From contig JANRKG010000109.1 of assembly GCA_033763635.1 (NCBI GenBank), positions 1 to 6,689 of the forward strand: DNA of 6,689 nucleotides. Reading direction: 5' to 3'. Shown piece by piece: positions 1 through 5,806 of the stretch; position 1 is the stretch's first letter; the number at the start of each line of letters is the position of its first letter. Under the pieces are notes generated by a model that saw only the letters and a list, made by a program, of their open reading frames with translations, did not search any database and had not been told where the DNA came from. The translations under genes were made by a program, and so were the position numbers. The DNA is from JANRKG01 sp033763635. GTDB lineage: Bacteria; Cyanobacteriota; Cyanobacteriia; GCF-001939115.

Positions 1-790
1 GGGGGTGGGAAGCCAATTTATCCTGACCCTTCCGGTGAAGCAGGCTGCAATGGCCTATCCCTCCCTGTTGCCCCGTCCCAATCGCGTGATTGGGTTAGCG
101 CCGGGACAACCCCAATTCCGAATTCTCGTCGTAGATGATCAGCCTGACAATCGCCGTCTGGTCAAGCAGGTGATGCTTTTCCTGGGATTGGAAGTTTGGG
201 AAGCCAGCAATGGTACAGAGGCCATTCAGAGAGTGGAACGGGAGCGACCGGACCTGATTTGGATGGATATCCGCATGCCAGAGATGGATGGGTACGAAGC
301 AACCAAGCGCATTCGTGCCCTTCCAGGTGGGCCCCCCCCCATTATCATTGCGATCACGGCCCAGGTGACGGCAGGGGGGCAGCAACAGGCCCTTGCTTCA
401 GGGTTCAACGATTATGTGGGCAAACCCTGTCAGGAACAGGTGTTGTTTGATAAGCTGGCAAACCATCTGGGATTGAAGTATCTCTATGCGGCTCCAGAGG
501 ATGAACTGGCCCATTTTTCAGAAGCCTTTTCCATCCCAGAGGAAGTTCTTGCCCATCTTCCAGCCTTAACCTCCGATCTGTTGTCTACCCTGCCGAAATC
601 CTGGTTGCCAGAGTTAGAAACGGCAGTGCTGCATTGCGATGAACCCCGGCTTTACCAACTTATTCAACAAATCCCTGAAAAACACAGTCTTCTCGCCCAT
701 AGTCTGGCCCATTTTGTGAATGATTTTCGGTTTGAAGAAATCCTGCAATTCACCCGTTCCTATCAACCTCAAGAAAGCGCTGAACGGTAG
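1..790 (+). CDS. Hybrid sensor histidine kinase, C-terminal part (end of ATPase domain plus receiver domain), 5' truncated
   Basis: The gene enters from the left edge. The first residues (GVGSQFILTLP) match the end of the HATPase_c domain after the G2 box, so the GTG at position 5 is an internal valine rather than a start. Counting from that codon, a receiver domain spans about residues 38-155: acidic pair D44/D45 in VVDDQ, phospho-acceptor D88 in WMDIRMPEMDG, T118, and K140 in GKP. The protein would autophosphorylate on a histidine upstream of the window and pass the phosphate to D88. The last ~100 residues (about 160-261) are helical, with an LPxxW motif and an IPEKHSLLAHSL stretch. They are placed like a phosphotransfer domain, but I see no HxLKG-type phospho-histidine motif, so I leave them unassigned. 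A C9 run at 332-340 lies inside the gene; the frame is sensible on both sides, so no frameshift is indicated. The sensed signal is unknown. Confidence 0.93.
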   Translation, partial: GVGSQFILTLPVKQAAMAYPSLLPRPNRVIGLAPGQPQFRILVVDDQPDNRRLVKQVMLFLGLEVWEASNGTEAIQRVERERPDLIWMDIRMPEMDGYEATKRIRALPGGPPPIIIAITAQVTAGGQQQALASGFNDYVGKPCQEQVLFDKLANHLGLKYLYAAPEDELAHFSEAFSIPEEVLAHLPALTSDLLSTLPKSWLPELETAVLHCDEPRLYQLIQQIPEKHSLLAHSLAHFVNDFRFEEILQFTRSYQPQESAER

Positions 791-810
791 AGAGATTTTG
801 AACTACCCTA

Positions 811-913
811 GTGTTCCGTCAGGAAAATTTTGACGGGTCGAAGACCCGCAAAATTTAACCCCAATCATTAACCTGAATTTTGGCTACCCATCAATCATTG
901 ATTGACTGAACAC
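811..913. mobile_element. MITE-like element with terminal inverted repeats and TA target duplication (IS630/Tc1-mariner type, non-autonomous)
   Basis: The left end reads GTGTTCCGTCA and the right end, on the opposite strand, reads GTGTTCAGTCA. Aligned over 29 positions the two ends agree at 20, including GTGTTC, GTCA, TTGA and GGGT. TA dinucleotides flank both ends (809-810 and 914-915) inside C-TA...TA-G, so removing the element plus one TA restores CTAG. IS630 is known to insert into CTAG and duplicate TA, which fits. The element is 103 bp, contains no ORF, and carries an internal hairpin (825-856) and a 15-bp palindrome (891-905). Its right end forms the 3' end of the neighbouring minus-strand gene. 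The TIR and target structure are seen directly; the family assignment is inferred, since no related transposase is present in the window. Confidence 0.7.
825..856. terminator. Strong hairpin between convergent genes, possible bidirectional terminator
   Basis: The arms AAATTTTG(A)CGGGTC and GACCCGCAAAATTT pair over 14 bp around a GAA loop at 840-842, with A833 bulged. The core is GC-rich and the outer stem is A/T-rich on both strands. It lies between the convergent ends of the histidine kinase gene (790) and the unknown gene (884), where a terminator is expected. There is no clean T run beyond the stem: the T tract is part of the stem. It belongs to the MITE, so it may be only element structure that happens to act as a terminator. 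Confidence 0.4.
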
Positions 914-1420
914 TAGCAATTGCTTTAGTTGGCTGAGGCTCTCTGGACTCAGGACCACCTTCACCTCCACCAGCAAAGACTCATCCCGCATCACCAGCAC
1001 CTGATGATTTCCGTCAGGCACGATCGTCACTTTGGGATCTTTCAACGCCAGCTTTTGATACTTCACTTCGGGCAATGAGATTCGCAACACCACTTCCTTT
1101 TGCGACATGGGAAACGCATAGAGACATTGACGCAGAGGATTCAATTCCAGCTTATGAACAGTGATGTTGCGTTCCTGAGGAGAATCGGGTTTGTGCCAGT
1201 AGAGGGTCGTGCCGCGAATTTCTGGAGCCTTCATCACAAACTTTTCGTCAAACCGTTGAGGTTCCCAATTCAGTTGCTCCACTTCCTCTGTTTGGGAAAG
1301 CAGCCGTTGCTGCCAACTAATCTCTTTTCCCACTAACTGACTCCACCACTGGCTAATCGTTGCAAAATTGTTTGCATTCTCAGGATGACTCGCTCCATAT
1401 TGCCAGATGATGTTTTGCAT
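884..1420 (-). CDS. Hypothetical protein, 178 residues, C-terminus supplied by the inserted MITE
   Basis: I do not recognise this protein and see no catalytic motif, signal peptide or membrane segment. It is soluble-looking: a Trp/Gln-rich N-terminal part (ISQWWSQLVGKEISWQQ, about residues 24-40) and a charged, strand-rich second half ending in a helix (SPESLSQLKQLL). ATG at 1420 is preferred over the GTG at 1441 because GAGGG (1428-1432) sits seven bases upstream of it. The final nine codons (VFSQSMIDG) and the stop lie in the right terminal repeat of the MITE. Joining the sequence across the TA site without the element gives ...KQLLG-stop, so the ancestral protein was probably about 170 residues. 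It is transcribed alone, divergently from the deacetylase gene. Reality of the gene is supported by its length, the ribosome binding site and the clean reconstructed stop; function is unknown. Confidence 0.75.
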   Translation of the reverse strand: MQNIIWQYGASHPENANNFATISQWWSQLVGKEISWQQRLLSQTEEVEQLNWEPQRFDEKFVMKAPEIRGTTLYWHKPDSPQERNITVHKLELNPLRQCLYAFPMSQKEVVLRISLPEVKYQKLALKDPKVTIVPDGNHQVLVMRDESLLVEVKVVLSPESLSQLKQLLVFSQSMIDG

Positions 1421-1427
1421 AACTGAA

Positions 1428-1432
1428 CCCTC
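1428..1432 (-). promoter_or_regulatory. Ribosome binding site that decides the start of the 178-residue gene
   Basis: On the minus strand GAGGG is followed by a seven-base spacer and ATG at 1420. The in-frame GTG at 1441 would place this site inside the coding region and has no comparable site of its own, so the ATG is the better start. Confidence 0.6.
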
Positions 1433-1470
1433 GATCGTCACTGCTATTGTGACTTACGAATGGCGAATTG

Positions 1471-1491
1471 GTAATCGGTAATCGGTAATCG
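1471..1491 (+). repeat. Heptanucleotide tandem repeat, three copies of GTAATCG
   Basis: Three perfect copies of GTAATCG stand in a row, followed by a degenerate GTCATAG. Short heptamer tandem repeats of this kind are a known feature of cyanobacterial intergenic DNA. It lies just upstream of the 178-residue minus-strand gene, in the divergent intergenic region. Confidence 0.75.
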
Positions 1492-1510
1492 GTCATAGAG
1501 CAGAAGAAAA

Positions 1511-1531
1511 GGCAGAGGGCAGAGGGTAGAA
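1511..1531 (+). repeat. Second heptamer array, GGCAGAG twice then GGTAGAA
   Basis: Two perfect GGCAGAG units are followed by GGTAGAA and a looser GGGCAAG. The period of seven is the same as the neighbouring array but the unit differs. It is 19 bp to the right of the GTAATCG array. Confidence 0.65.
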
Positions 1532-1545
1532 GGGCAAGGCTTACG

Positions 1546-1557
1546 AAACGGTCGTTT
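1546..1557. promoter_or_regulatory. Small dyad AAACG-GT-CGTTT, possible operator
   Basis: A perfect five-base inverted repeat with a two-base centre lies about 110 bp before the deacetylase start, in the divergent region. The eight-base CTTACGAA overlaps its left edge (1540-1547) and occurs again in direct orientation at 1453-1460. A regulator could bind here, but the dyad is short and could be chance. Confidence 0.2.
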
Positions 1558-1640
1558 TAATCTGTCAACCTGTCCTGACCTTCTCTTCGACTGCGATCGA
1601 TCATCGAGAGTCAAGAGACTAATTTATTAAAATTTGTAAA

Positions 1641-1661
1641 TCACCCATCACCCATTACTCC
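1641..1661 (+). repeat. Third heptamer array (TCACCCA twice, then TTACTCC) ending six bases before a start codon
   Basis: Two TCACCCA units and a degenerate TTACTCC abut the ATG at 1667. The reverse complement contains GTAATGGGTGATGGG, close kin to the GTAATCG array at 1471, so the two arrays stand in roughly inverted orientation at opposite ends of the intergenic region. The array occupies the place where a ribosome binding site would be, and no purine-rich site is visible there. Confidence 0.6.
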
Positions 1662-1666
1662 CTTCA

Positions 1667-2584
1667 ATGGATCTCCCCTTTGTCTACCATCCCGATTACG
1701 TCGCGCCCCTGCCAGCAGGTCATCGCTTCCCGATGTCTAAATTTCGGTTGTTGTACGATCGCCTCCTCCGAGATGGGGTTGCCAGTTTCGATCAGTTTTA
1801 CGCACCCGATCGACCTGCAAACGAGGTGATTGAGGGGGTACATACGCCTGAGTATGTGCGGGCTTACTGTGAGGGCACCCTGGACCCCAAGGCACAGCGC
1901 AGAATTGGATTGCCCTGGAGTCCGGCCTTAGTGAATCGAACCTGTGTGGCAGTCGGGGGGAGTCTGCTCACGGCAGAGTTGGCACTAAAAGTGGGATTAG
2001 CATGTAATACGGCAGGGGGAACGCACCATGCTTTTCCCAGCTATGGGTCGGGGTTTTGTATTTTTAACGATTTAGCGATCACCTCCCGATGGCTGCAAAA
2101 AACAGGACAGGCGAAACAAATTTTGATCGTGGATCTGGATGTTCACCAGGGGGATGGGACGGCGGCGATTTTTCAGAATGATCCCAGTGTGTTTACCTTT
2201 TCTATGCACTGTGAGGCTAATTTTCCAGGAACCAAGCAACACAGTGATTTAGATGTTCCCCTGCCCTTGGGAATGGAGGACGAGGCCTATTTGCAAACCC
2301 TGGCCCATTATTTGCCGGATCTGCTGGCCCAGGTGAAGCCGGATCTGGTGCTGTACGATGCGGGGGTAGATCCCCATTTGGGCGATCGACTGGGAAAACT
2401 CGCTTTAACCGATACGGGTTTGTATCGCCGTGAAATGCAGGTTTTGAGTACCTGTGTTGCCGCAGGCTATCCTGTGGCCTGTGTGATTGGCGGTGGATAT
2501 GCGGATGATATGGAGGCATTAGTCTACCGTCACTCCATTCTGCATCGGGCAGCTAGTGAGGTGTTTCGACAGTATCGGCTGTAA
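1667..2584 (+). CDS. Histone deacetylase family protein (arginase/deacetylase fold)
   Basis: This is a complete 305-residue, zinc-dependent deacylase of the size usual for bacterial single-domain members. The tandem catalytic histidines are H120/H121 in GGTHHAFPSYGSGFC. The zinc ligands are D158 and H160 in VDLDVHQGDGTA and D235 in YDAGVDPHLGD. The transition-state tyrosine is Y278 in IGGGYADD. All key residues are present, so it should be active and cytoplasmic. Family members remove acetyl or related groups from lysine side chains or small amines such as acetylpolyamines; the substrate cannot be read from the sequence. No ribosome binding site precedes ATG 1667, because a heptamer repeat occupies that position. 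The start is supported by the N-terminus (FVYHPDYVAPLPAGHRFPM), typical of the family. The gene stands alone on the plus strand, and its 3' end overlaps the convergent winged-helix gene by 32 bp. Confidence 0.95.
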   Translation: MDLPFVYHPDYVAPLPAGHRFPMSKFRLLYDRLLRDGVASFDQFYAPDRPANEVIEGVHTPEYVRAYCEGTLDPKAQRRIGLPWSPALVNRTCVAVGGSLLTAELALKVGLACNTAGGTHHAFPSYGSGFCIFNDLAITSRWLQKTGQAKQILIVDLDVHQGDGTAAIFQNDPSVFTFSMHCEANFPGTKQHSDLDVPLPLGMEDEAYLQTLAHYLPDLLAQVKPDLVLYDAGVDPHLGDRLGKLALTDTGLYRREMQVLSTCVAAGYPVACVIGGGYADDMEALVYRHSILHRAASEVFRQYRL

Positions 2585-3110
2585 AAGAGGGGCGAATCTC
2601 CCCTGCCATTCGTTGAATCAAGGGCAAGGGAACTGCATAGAAATATTGTTGGCGAAACCGCTCTTCCTGAATCCAGTTCAGTAAGGCTTCTAAGCGTTTG
2701 GGAAAGGAGGGGGGCAGGGAAGGAAGCGAATTCGGGAGATTCCAAACCAGTTGAAACCCAAATGGAGTCGATTGTGCCTGACATCCCACATCCCCTAGTA
2801 GTTGGAACGCGAGTTGCAGGGTTCGATCGCCCATTCCCAGTTTTTCAAGCAGTTGGCTCCGAGTCACGGTTTTCTGCGTGCGGCTCAAATACTTCGCCAG
2901 TCCGACAAAGCGTTGCCAGATCACTTCCGGTGCTTCGGGGATAGGCTGGGGATAAGCCAGAGCCAGGTGTTTGCCTTCCAGACGAGCGCGACGCATCCAG
3001 GCTTGCAGTTCCGTCCAGGTGGTCGGACACTGGAGAACGGGCAGAAGGTCAGGAGGGTGATCGTCCAGATCGGCTAAATCCTTTCCTCGCCAATCCACTA
3101 TCCAATCCAC
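2553..3110 (-). CDS. Winged-helix protein translationally coupled to recJ, resembling a RecJ C-terminal extension
   Basis: This 185-residue soluble protein has no recognised enzyme motif. Residues about 28-52 (CPTTWTELQAWMRRARLEGKHLALAYP) look like a small alpha/beta piece. Residues about 64-123 read as a helix-turn-helix with wing: KYLSRTQKTVTRSQLLEKLG, MGDRTLQLAFQLL, then a hairpin ending FGFQLVW. A proline-rich linker and a final helix (LLNWIQEERFRQQYFYAVPL) follow. The GTG start at 3110 shares its G with the recJ stop (TAGTG), a classic coupling arrangement; the two frames differ by one base. From memory, similar sequence occurs at the C-terminus of longer cyanobacterial RecJ proteins, which would make this a split-off RecJ domain; I cannot verify that here. 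The frame stays open upstream of the GTG into recJ, so a frameshift-fused product is possible. The last ten codons lie antisense to the deacetylase gene. Confidence 0.8.
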   Translation of the reverse strand: MDWIVDWRGKDLADLDDHPPDLLPVLQCPTTWTELQAWMRRARLEGKHLALAYPQPIPEAPEVIWQRFVGLAKYLSRTQKTVTRSQLLEKLGMGDRTLQLAFQLLGDVGCQAQSTPFGFQLVWNLPNSLPSLPPSFPKRLEALLNWIQEERFRQQYFYAVPLPLIQRMAGEIRPSFTADTVETPH

Positions 3111-3112
3111 TA
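3090..3112 (-). repeat. 12-bp tandem duplication at the recJ stop / downstream start
   Basis: On the minus strand TAGTGGATTGGA is followed directly by TAGTGGATTGG. The first copy carries both the recJ stop (TAG) and the GTG start of the next gene. The duplication adds four residues (DWIV) to the downstream protein, giving VDWIVDWRGK in place of VDWRGK. Twelve bases keep the frame, so the duplication did not itself create the recJ stop. Confidence 0.8.
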
Positions 3113-4963
3113 CAACTTCTGGCGAAACCTGACAGATTGCTGCGAGGAGCGCAGGGCAATTAACCGCACTTCATAGCGCTGTTTGAAGGCATTGTAGTCC
3201 AATTCGACGATCGCATCACATCGACCCGTCGGCACCTCATCCCGGTAATGCTCCCACCACACCCCCGGAAATCCCTGACGGCAAGACTCATCCCACACAT
3301 TAAATTCCGTTTTGATGTAGCGCAGTTTTTTCCCCTGCCAATCCTGAATGTTCCGGTTCTGCACAGTCGTAAACCAGCAGTTTTGCAGCAACAGCTTGGG
3401 AACCGGATTTCCCATTCCGCAGGGTTCAATCAGTTTTAACTCCCGAAAAAGATCTCGCCCCAAGTCTGCAACGGTGACAGTCAGATCGGCAGTCTTCAAG
3501 GGCTGTTCGGTTCCGGTGAAAGATCCCTGTTGCCGCAATTTTTGCTGAAGGGCATCGGTAAAGAGGGGAACATTCTCGACGGGCAAACTCAGGCCAGCCG
3601 CGAGGGGATGCCCCCCAAAGCGATCGAGCAGGTGAGCCTGATCTTGAAAAAGTTGGTACAGGTCAACACCCGAAATCGATCGGGCCGATCCCCTTGCCAT
3701 TCGGGTTTTCCTTGAATGGAGGTCCGTGATATCTTCCGGATCGGCAATCAACAGAATGACGGGCCGATCGTACTCCTGGGCCAGTTGTCCGGCAACCAGC
3801 CCCAAAATCCCAGGAGGCCATTGGCTATCCATCAACACGATCGCTTGCCGGGTAGTCAGGTCCAGGGCTGCCAGCCGTTGACGGACTTGATACAACAGAT
3901 CCTTTTGTAGGGCTTTCCGGCGCGTGTTTGCCAGTTCAGTACTTTCTGCCAGGTGGTTGCAGCGATCGGGGTCTTGGCTGGTCAACAGTTCAACACAGAA
4001 ATGGGCATCTCCCTGGATGCGACTGACTGCATTGATGCGGGGACCAAGGCCAAAAGCAATGTCAGTAGGACGATCGCCGTTGCGCTGACAGAGTTCTAGT
4101 AATCGAGCCACACCGGGACGGGTCGCAGTGGCAGGATTGGATTGCCGTTGCAGGTGTTCAATTCCCCGTTGGGCCAGGTAGCGGCAATCTCCTGTCAGTT
4201 GCACGAGATCAGCAATTAACCCGATCGCCACCAGATCCAGCAGGGCTTCCAGGGGCTGTTGGGGCACCTGGGGCAATGTCTGATAAAGGGCTTCCACCAG
4301 TTTGTAAGCGACAGCTACCCCCGATAGGTGAGCCAGAGGATGCTCTGGGGGGAGAATGCGGGGATTCAGAATGGCGGTGACAGGGGGGCGATCGGCAAGC
4401 AGAGTATGGTGATCGGTGATGATCAGGTCAATTCCCAGCGATCGGGCATGGTGGATTTCCGCCAGATTCGTGCTGCCCGTGTCACAGGTGACGATCAGGC
4501 GATATCCCTGGTCTGCGAGGCGATCAATTCCCGCACAGGATAAGCCGTGAGATTCAGTGAAGCGGTTAGGAATGGAGTAGGTGAGTTGTTCCGGTGCTGG
4601 GAAGAATTGCCCTAATCCTTCCCAGAGGACCGCAGTAGCGGTGACTCCATCCGCATCAAAGTCGCCCCAGATGGCGATCGGGGTTTTCTCTTCCCTTGCC
4701 TGTAGTAACCGCCCCACTGCCCAGCGCATCTCGTCCCCAAAGGCAAAGGGACTGGTGGGCTGATACAAGTTAGGATTGAGAAAGGGGGTCAGTTGGGTGG
4801 GTTCCCGAATTCCCCGTTGCCAGAGAAGCTGGGCTGCGAATTGTCCTCCATGCGCTGAACCCTTCCCAGTGTCTCCACCCAGATAATCATCAACCGTTGC
4901 CACAAACCAATCAGGAAGGACAGGAGGTACTTGCAGTTGCCAGGGAAAGGATAGGTTGGGCAC
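3110..4963 (-). CDS. recJ: Single-stranded-DNA-specific exonuclease RecJ
   Basis: RecJ degrades single-stranded DNA 5' to 3' in recombination and mismatch repair and needs Mn2+ or Mg2+. Counting from GTG 4963 (617 residues), the DHH phosphoesterase motifs are in order: GDFDADGVTAT (100-110), CDTGS (160-164), TDHH (183-186), then GLIADLVQL with D252. GLGPRINAVSR follows near 306-316. The DHHA1 domain includes GILGLVAGQLA and FGGHPLAAG (449-457). A C-terminal OB-like domain holds LIEPCGMGNPVPKL. All expected metal-binding residues are seen, so it should be active. The GTG at 4963 is preferred: AAGG (4970-4973) is six bases upstream and it begins VPNLSFPWQL. The longer form from GTG 4996 would overlap the preceding gene by 25 bp without a visible ribosome binding site. 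It is slightly longer than the E. coli enzyme and is coupled to the winged-helix gene downstream. Confidence 0.97.
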   Translation of the reverse strand: MPNLSFPWQLQVPPVLPDWFVATVDDYLGGDTGKGSAHGGQFAAQLLWQRGIREPTQLTPFLNPNLYQPTSPFAFGDEMRWAVGRLLQAREEKTPIAIWGDFDADGVTATAVLWEGLGQFFPAPEQLTYSIPNRFTESHGLSCAGIDRLADQGYRLIVTCDTGSTNLAEIHHARSLGIDLIITDHHTLLADRPPVTAILNPRILPPEHPLAHLSGVAVAYKLVEALYQTLPQVPQQPLEALLDLVAIGLIADLVQLTGDCRYLAQRGIEHLQRQSNPATATRPGVARLLELCQRNGDRPTDIAFGLGPRINAVSRIQGDAHFCVELLTSQDPDRCNHLAESTELANTRRKALQKDLLYQVRQRLAALDLTTRQAIVLMDSQWPPGILGLVAGQLAQEYDRPVILLIADPEDITDLHSRKTRMARGSARSISGVDLYQLFQDQAHLLDRFGGHPLAAGLSLPVENVPLFTDALQQKLRQQGSFTGTEQPLKTADLTVTVADLGRDLFRELKLIEPCGMGNPVPKLLLQNCWFTTVQNRNIQDWQGKKLRYIKTEFNVWDESCRQGFPGVWWEHYRDEVPTGRCDAIVELDYNAFKQRYEVRLIALRSSQQSVRFRQKL

Positions 4964-4969
4964 TGTTTG

Positions 4970-4973
4970 CCTT
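4970..4973 (-). promoter_or_regulatory. Ribosome binding site choosing the recJ start
   Basis: AAGG lies six bases before GTG 4963 and overlaps the TAA stop of the preceding gene (4972-4974). A further GGAG lies just upstream (4977-4980). Overlap of stop and ribosome binding site suggests that recJ translation follows from the membrane-protein gene. Confidence 0.55.
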
Positions 4974-5385
4974 ATTCTCCAATCACGCGCTTCCACAGGG
5001 GATGGCTGGGTCCCTGTTTGCGAATTTGATAAACCTGCTGTTCTAACCGTTTGCGTTCTTCCTGAGGCAAGCCGAACAAAATATTGCGGCTTTGCCAGAC
5101 CAGTACCGCCGCTGTCATGCCAATGCAGAGGGAAAGTCCCAGCGTTTGCCAGGGGTTATAGGCCAGGGCATAGCGCACCGCAACCCAGGTAAAGTAATCC
5201 ACCCACAGGGCAATCTCAGAGCGCAATCCCCACAGGCTCACGGTCCCGATCGTCAGCCATAAGCCCAGTACCGTCAACCAGCGAAAATAGACCAGCACTT
5301 CCTGCATCCGCTGGACCTGGGCTTGAAAGGTAGAGTCGCTACTGAGATCAATATTGGAGGATAGGGAGGGATCTTCCGGGGGCAT
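4972..5385 (-). CDS. Small two-helix membrane protein upstream of recJ, function unknown
   Basis: The protein has 137 residues. A short Ser/Asp-rich N-terminus is followed by two hydrophobic, Trp-rich segments: about 33-54 (FRWLTVLGLWLTIGTVSLWG) and about 78-97 (PWQTLGLSLCIGMTAAVLVW). The region between them (LRSEIALWVDYFTWVAVRYA) is amphipathic. The charged tail (LPQEERKRLEQQVYQIRKQG) should be helical. With an even number of crossings, both termini lie on the same side, probably the cytoplasm given the basic tail. No signal peptide cleavage site is evident. The stop codon overlaps the recJ ribosome binding site, so the two genes are very likely co-transcribed. I recognise the general type as a small cyanobacterial membrane protein but know no function, and adjacency to recJ does not prove a DNA repair role. 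Confidence 0.85.
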   Translation of the reverse strand: MPPEDPSLSSNIDLSSDSTFQAQVQRMQEVLVYFRWLTVLGLWLTIGTVSLWGLRSEIALWVDYFTWVAVRYALAYNPWQTLGLSLCIGMTAAVLVWQSRNILFGLPQEERKRLEQQVYQIRKQGPSHPLWKRVIGE

Positions 5386-5403
5386 GGCTTCAGGAATCGC
5401 GGC

Positions 5404-5433
5404 TCAGGCAATCAGGTTTCAGGCAATCAGGTT
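5404..5433 (+). repeat. 15-bp perfect tandem repeat in the rhodanese/membrane-protein spacer
   Basis: TCAGGCAATCAGGTT occurs twice back to back. The pair is flanked by a direct repeat of AATCGCG (5395-5401 and 5435-5441), each followed by a version of CTCAG, so most of the 61-bp spacer is repetitive. It looks like recent slippage expansion. I see no hairpin or promoter in it. Confidence 0.85.
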
Positions 5434-5446
5434 TAATCGCGCTCAG

Positions 5447-5806
5447 TTAGTAGCGGGGTACTTTTGGGTCTACCACGAGGGAGTAGGCATCAATGCCTCC
5501 CTGAATGTTTTTGACGTTTGTGAAGCCCTGACTGATCAACCACTGACACATCTGAGCCGATCGCATTCCATGATGGCATATCACCAGGGTTTCTGTAGTA
5601 GGGTCAAACTGAACGGGTACTTGCTCAGACCACTGGGAAAATTCACTCAGCGGCAGGTTCGTGAAGCCTTCGATATGGGCGAGCGCCAATTCCTGTGGCT
5701 CTCGGACATCAATCAACTGCAATGGGTCGGAAGAATTTCCCATCCGTTCAGCCAGTTCTTTCACACTGATATGGGGTAAGGGTTGATTGGAAGGAGTGGT
5801 AGACAT
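5447..5806 (-). CDS. Single-domain rhodanese-like sulfurtransferase
   Basis: This is a complete 119-residue rhodanese fold. DVREPQE (about 33-39) is the conserved acidic segment, IEGFTNLPLSEF follows, and the active-site loop is CHHGMRS (77-83) with C77 as the catalytic persulfide-forming cysteine. GGIDAYS and the ending VDPKVPRY are typical of cyanobacterial members. Rhodaneses move sulfane sulfur between donors such as thiosulfate and acceptors such as cyanide or protein thiols; the physiological partner is unknown. It should be cytoplasmic. ATG 5806 is chosen because translation from the earlier in-frame ATG at 5932 would overlap the end of the upstream gene and adds a basic, Cys-rich stretch foreign to the family. 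No strong ribosome binding site is visible before 5806; a CGATCG core lies at 5809-5814. It is 61 bp ahead of the membrane-protein gene on the same strand. Confidence 0.94.
   Translation of the reverse strand: MSTTPSNQPLPHISVKELAERMGNSSDPLQLIDVREPQELALAHIEGFTNLPLSEFSQWSEQVPVQFDPTTETLVICHHGMRSAQMCQWLISQGFTNVKNIQGGIDAYSLVVDPKVPRY

Noticed and set aside
332..340. C9 homopolymer as a possible phase-variable or frameshifted site in the histidine kinase
   Set aside because: The receiver domain reads correctly on both sides (D88 before, T118 and K140 after), so the frame is intact; slippage is possible but not shown.
95..450. Other open frames across the receiver domain on both strands
   Set aside because: They overlap a well-conserved receiver domain and translate to low-complexity, unfamiliar sequence.
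1620..1640. A -10/-35 promoter in the A/T-rich stretch before the deacetylase gene
   Set aside because: TATTAAAAT-like sequence is present but no matching -35 at a proper distance, so no promoter is called.
1471..1661. Possible CRISPR array from short repeats
   Set aside because: Units are seven bases, contiguous, without spacers, and no cas gene is present; they are ordinary heptamer tandem repeats.
2217..2784. Minus-strand open frames inside the deacetylase gene and its 3' side
   Set aside because: They overlap conserved catalytic sequence or the winged-helix gene in another frame and are rich in Pro/Arg/Ser as expected for shadows.
5354..5779. Plus-strand open frame of 141 codons opposite the rhodanese gene
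   Set aside because: It lies antisense to a clear rhodanese with an intact active site and has no recognisable features; it is a shadow frame.
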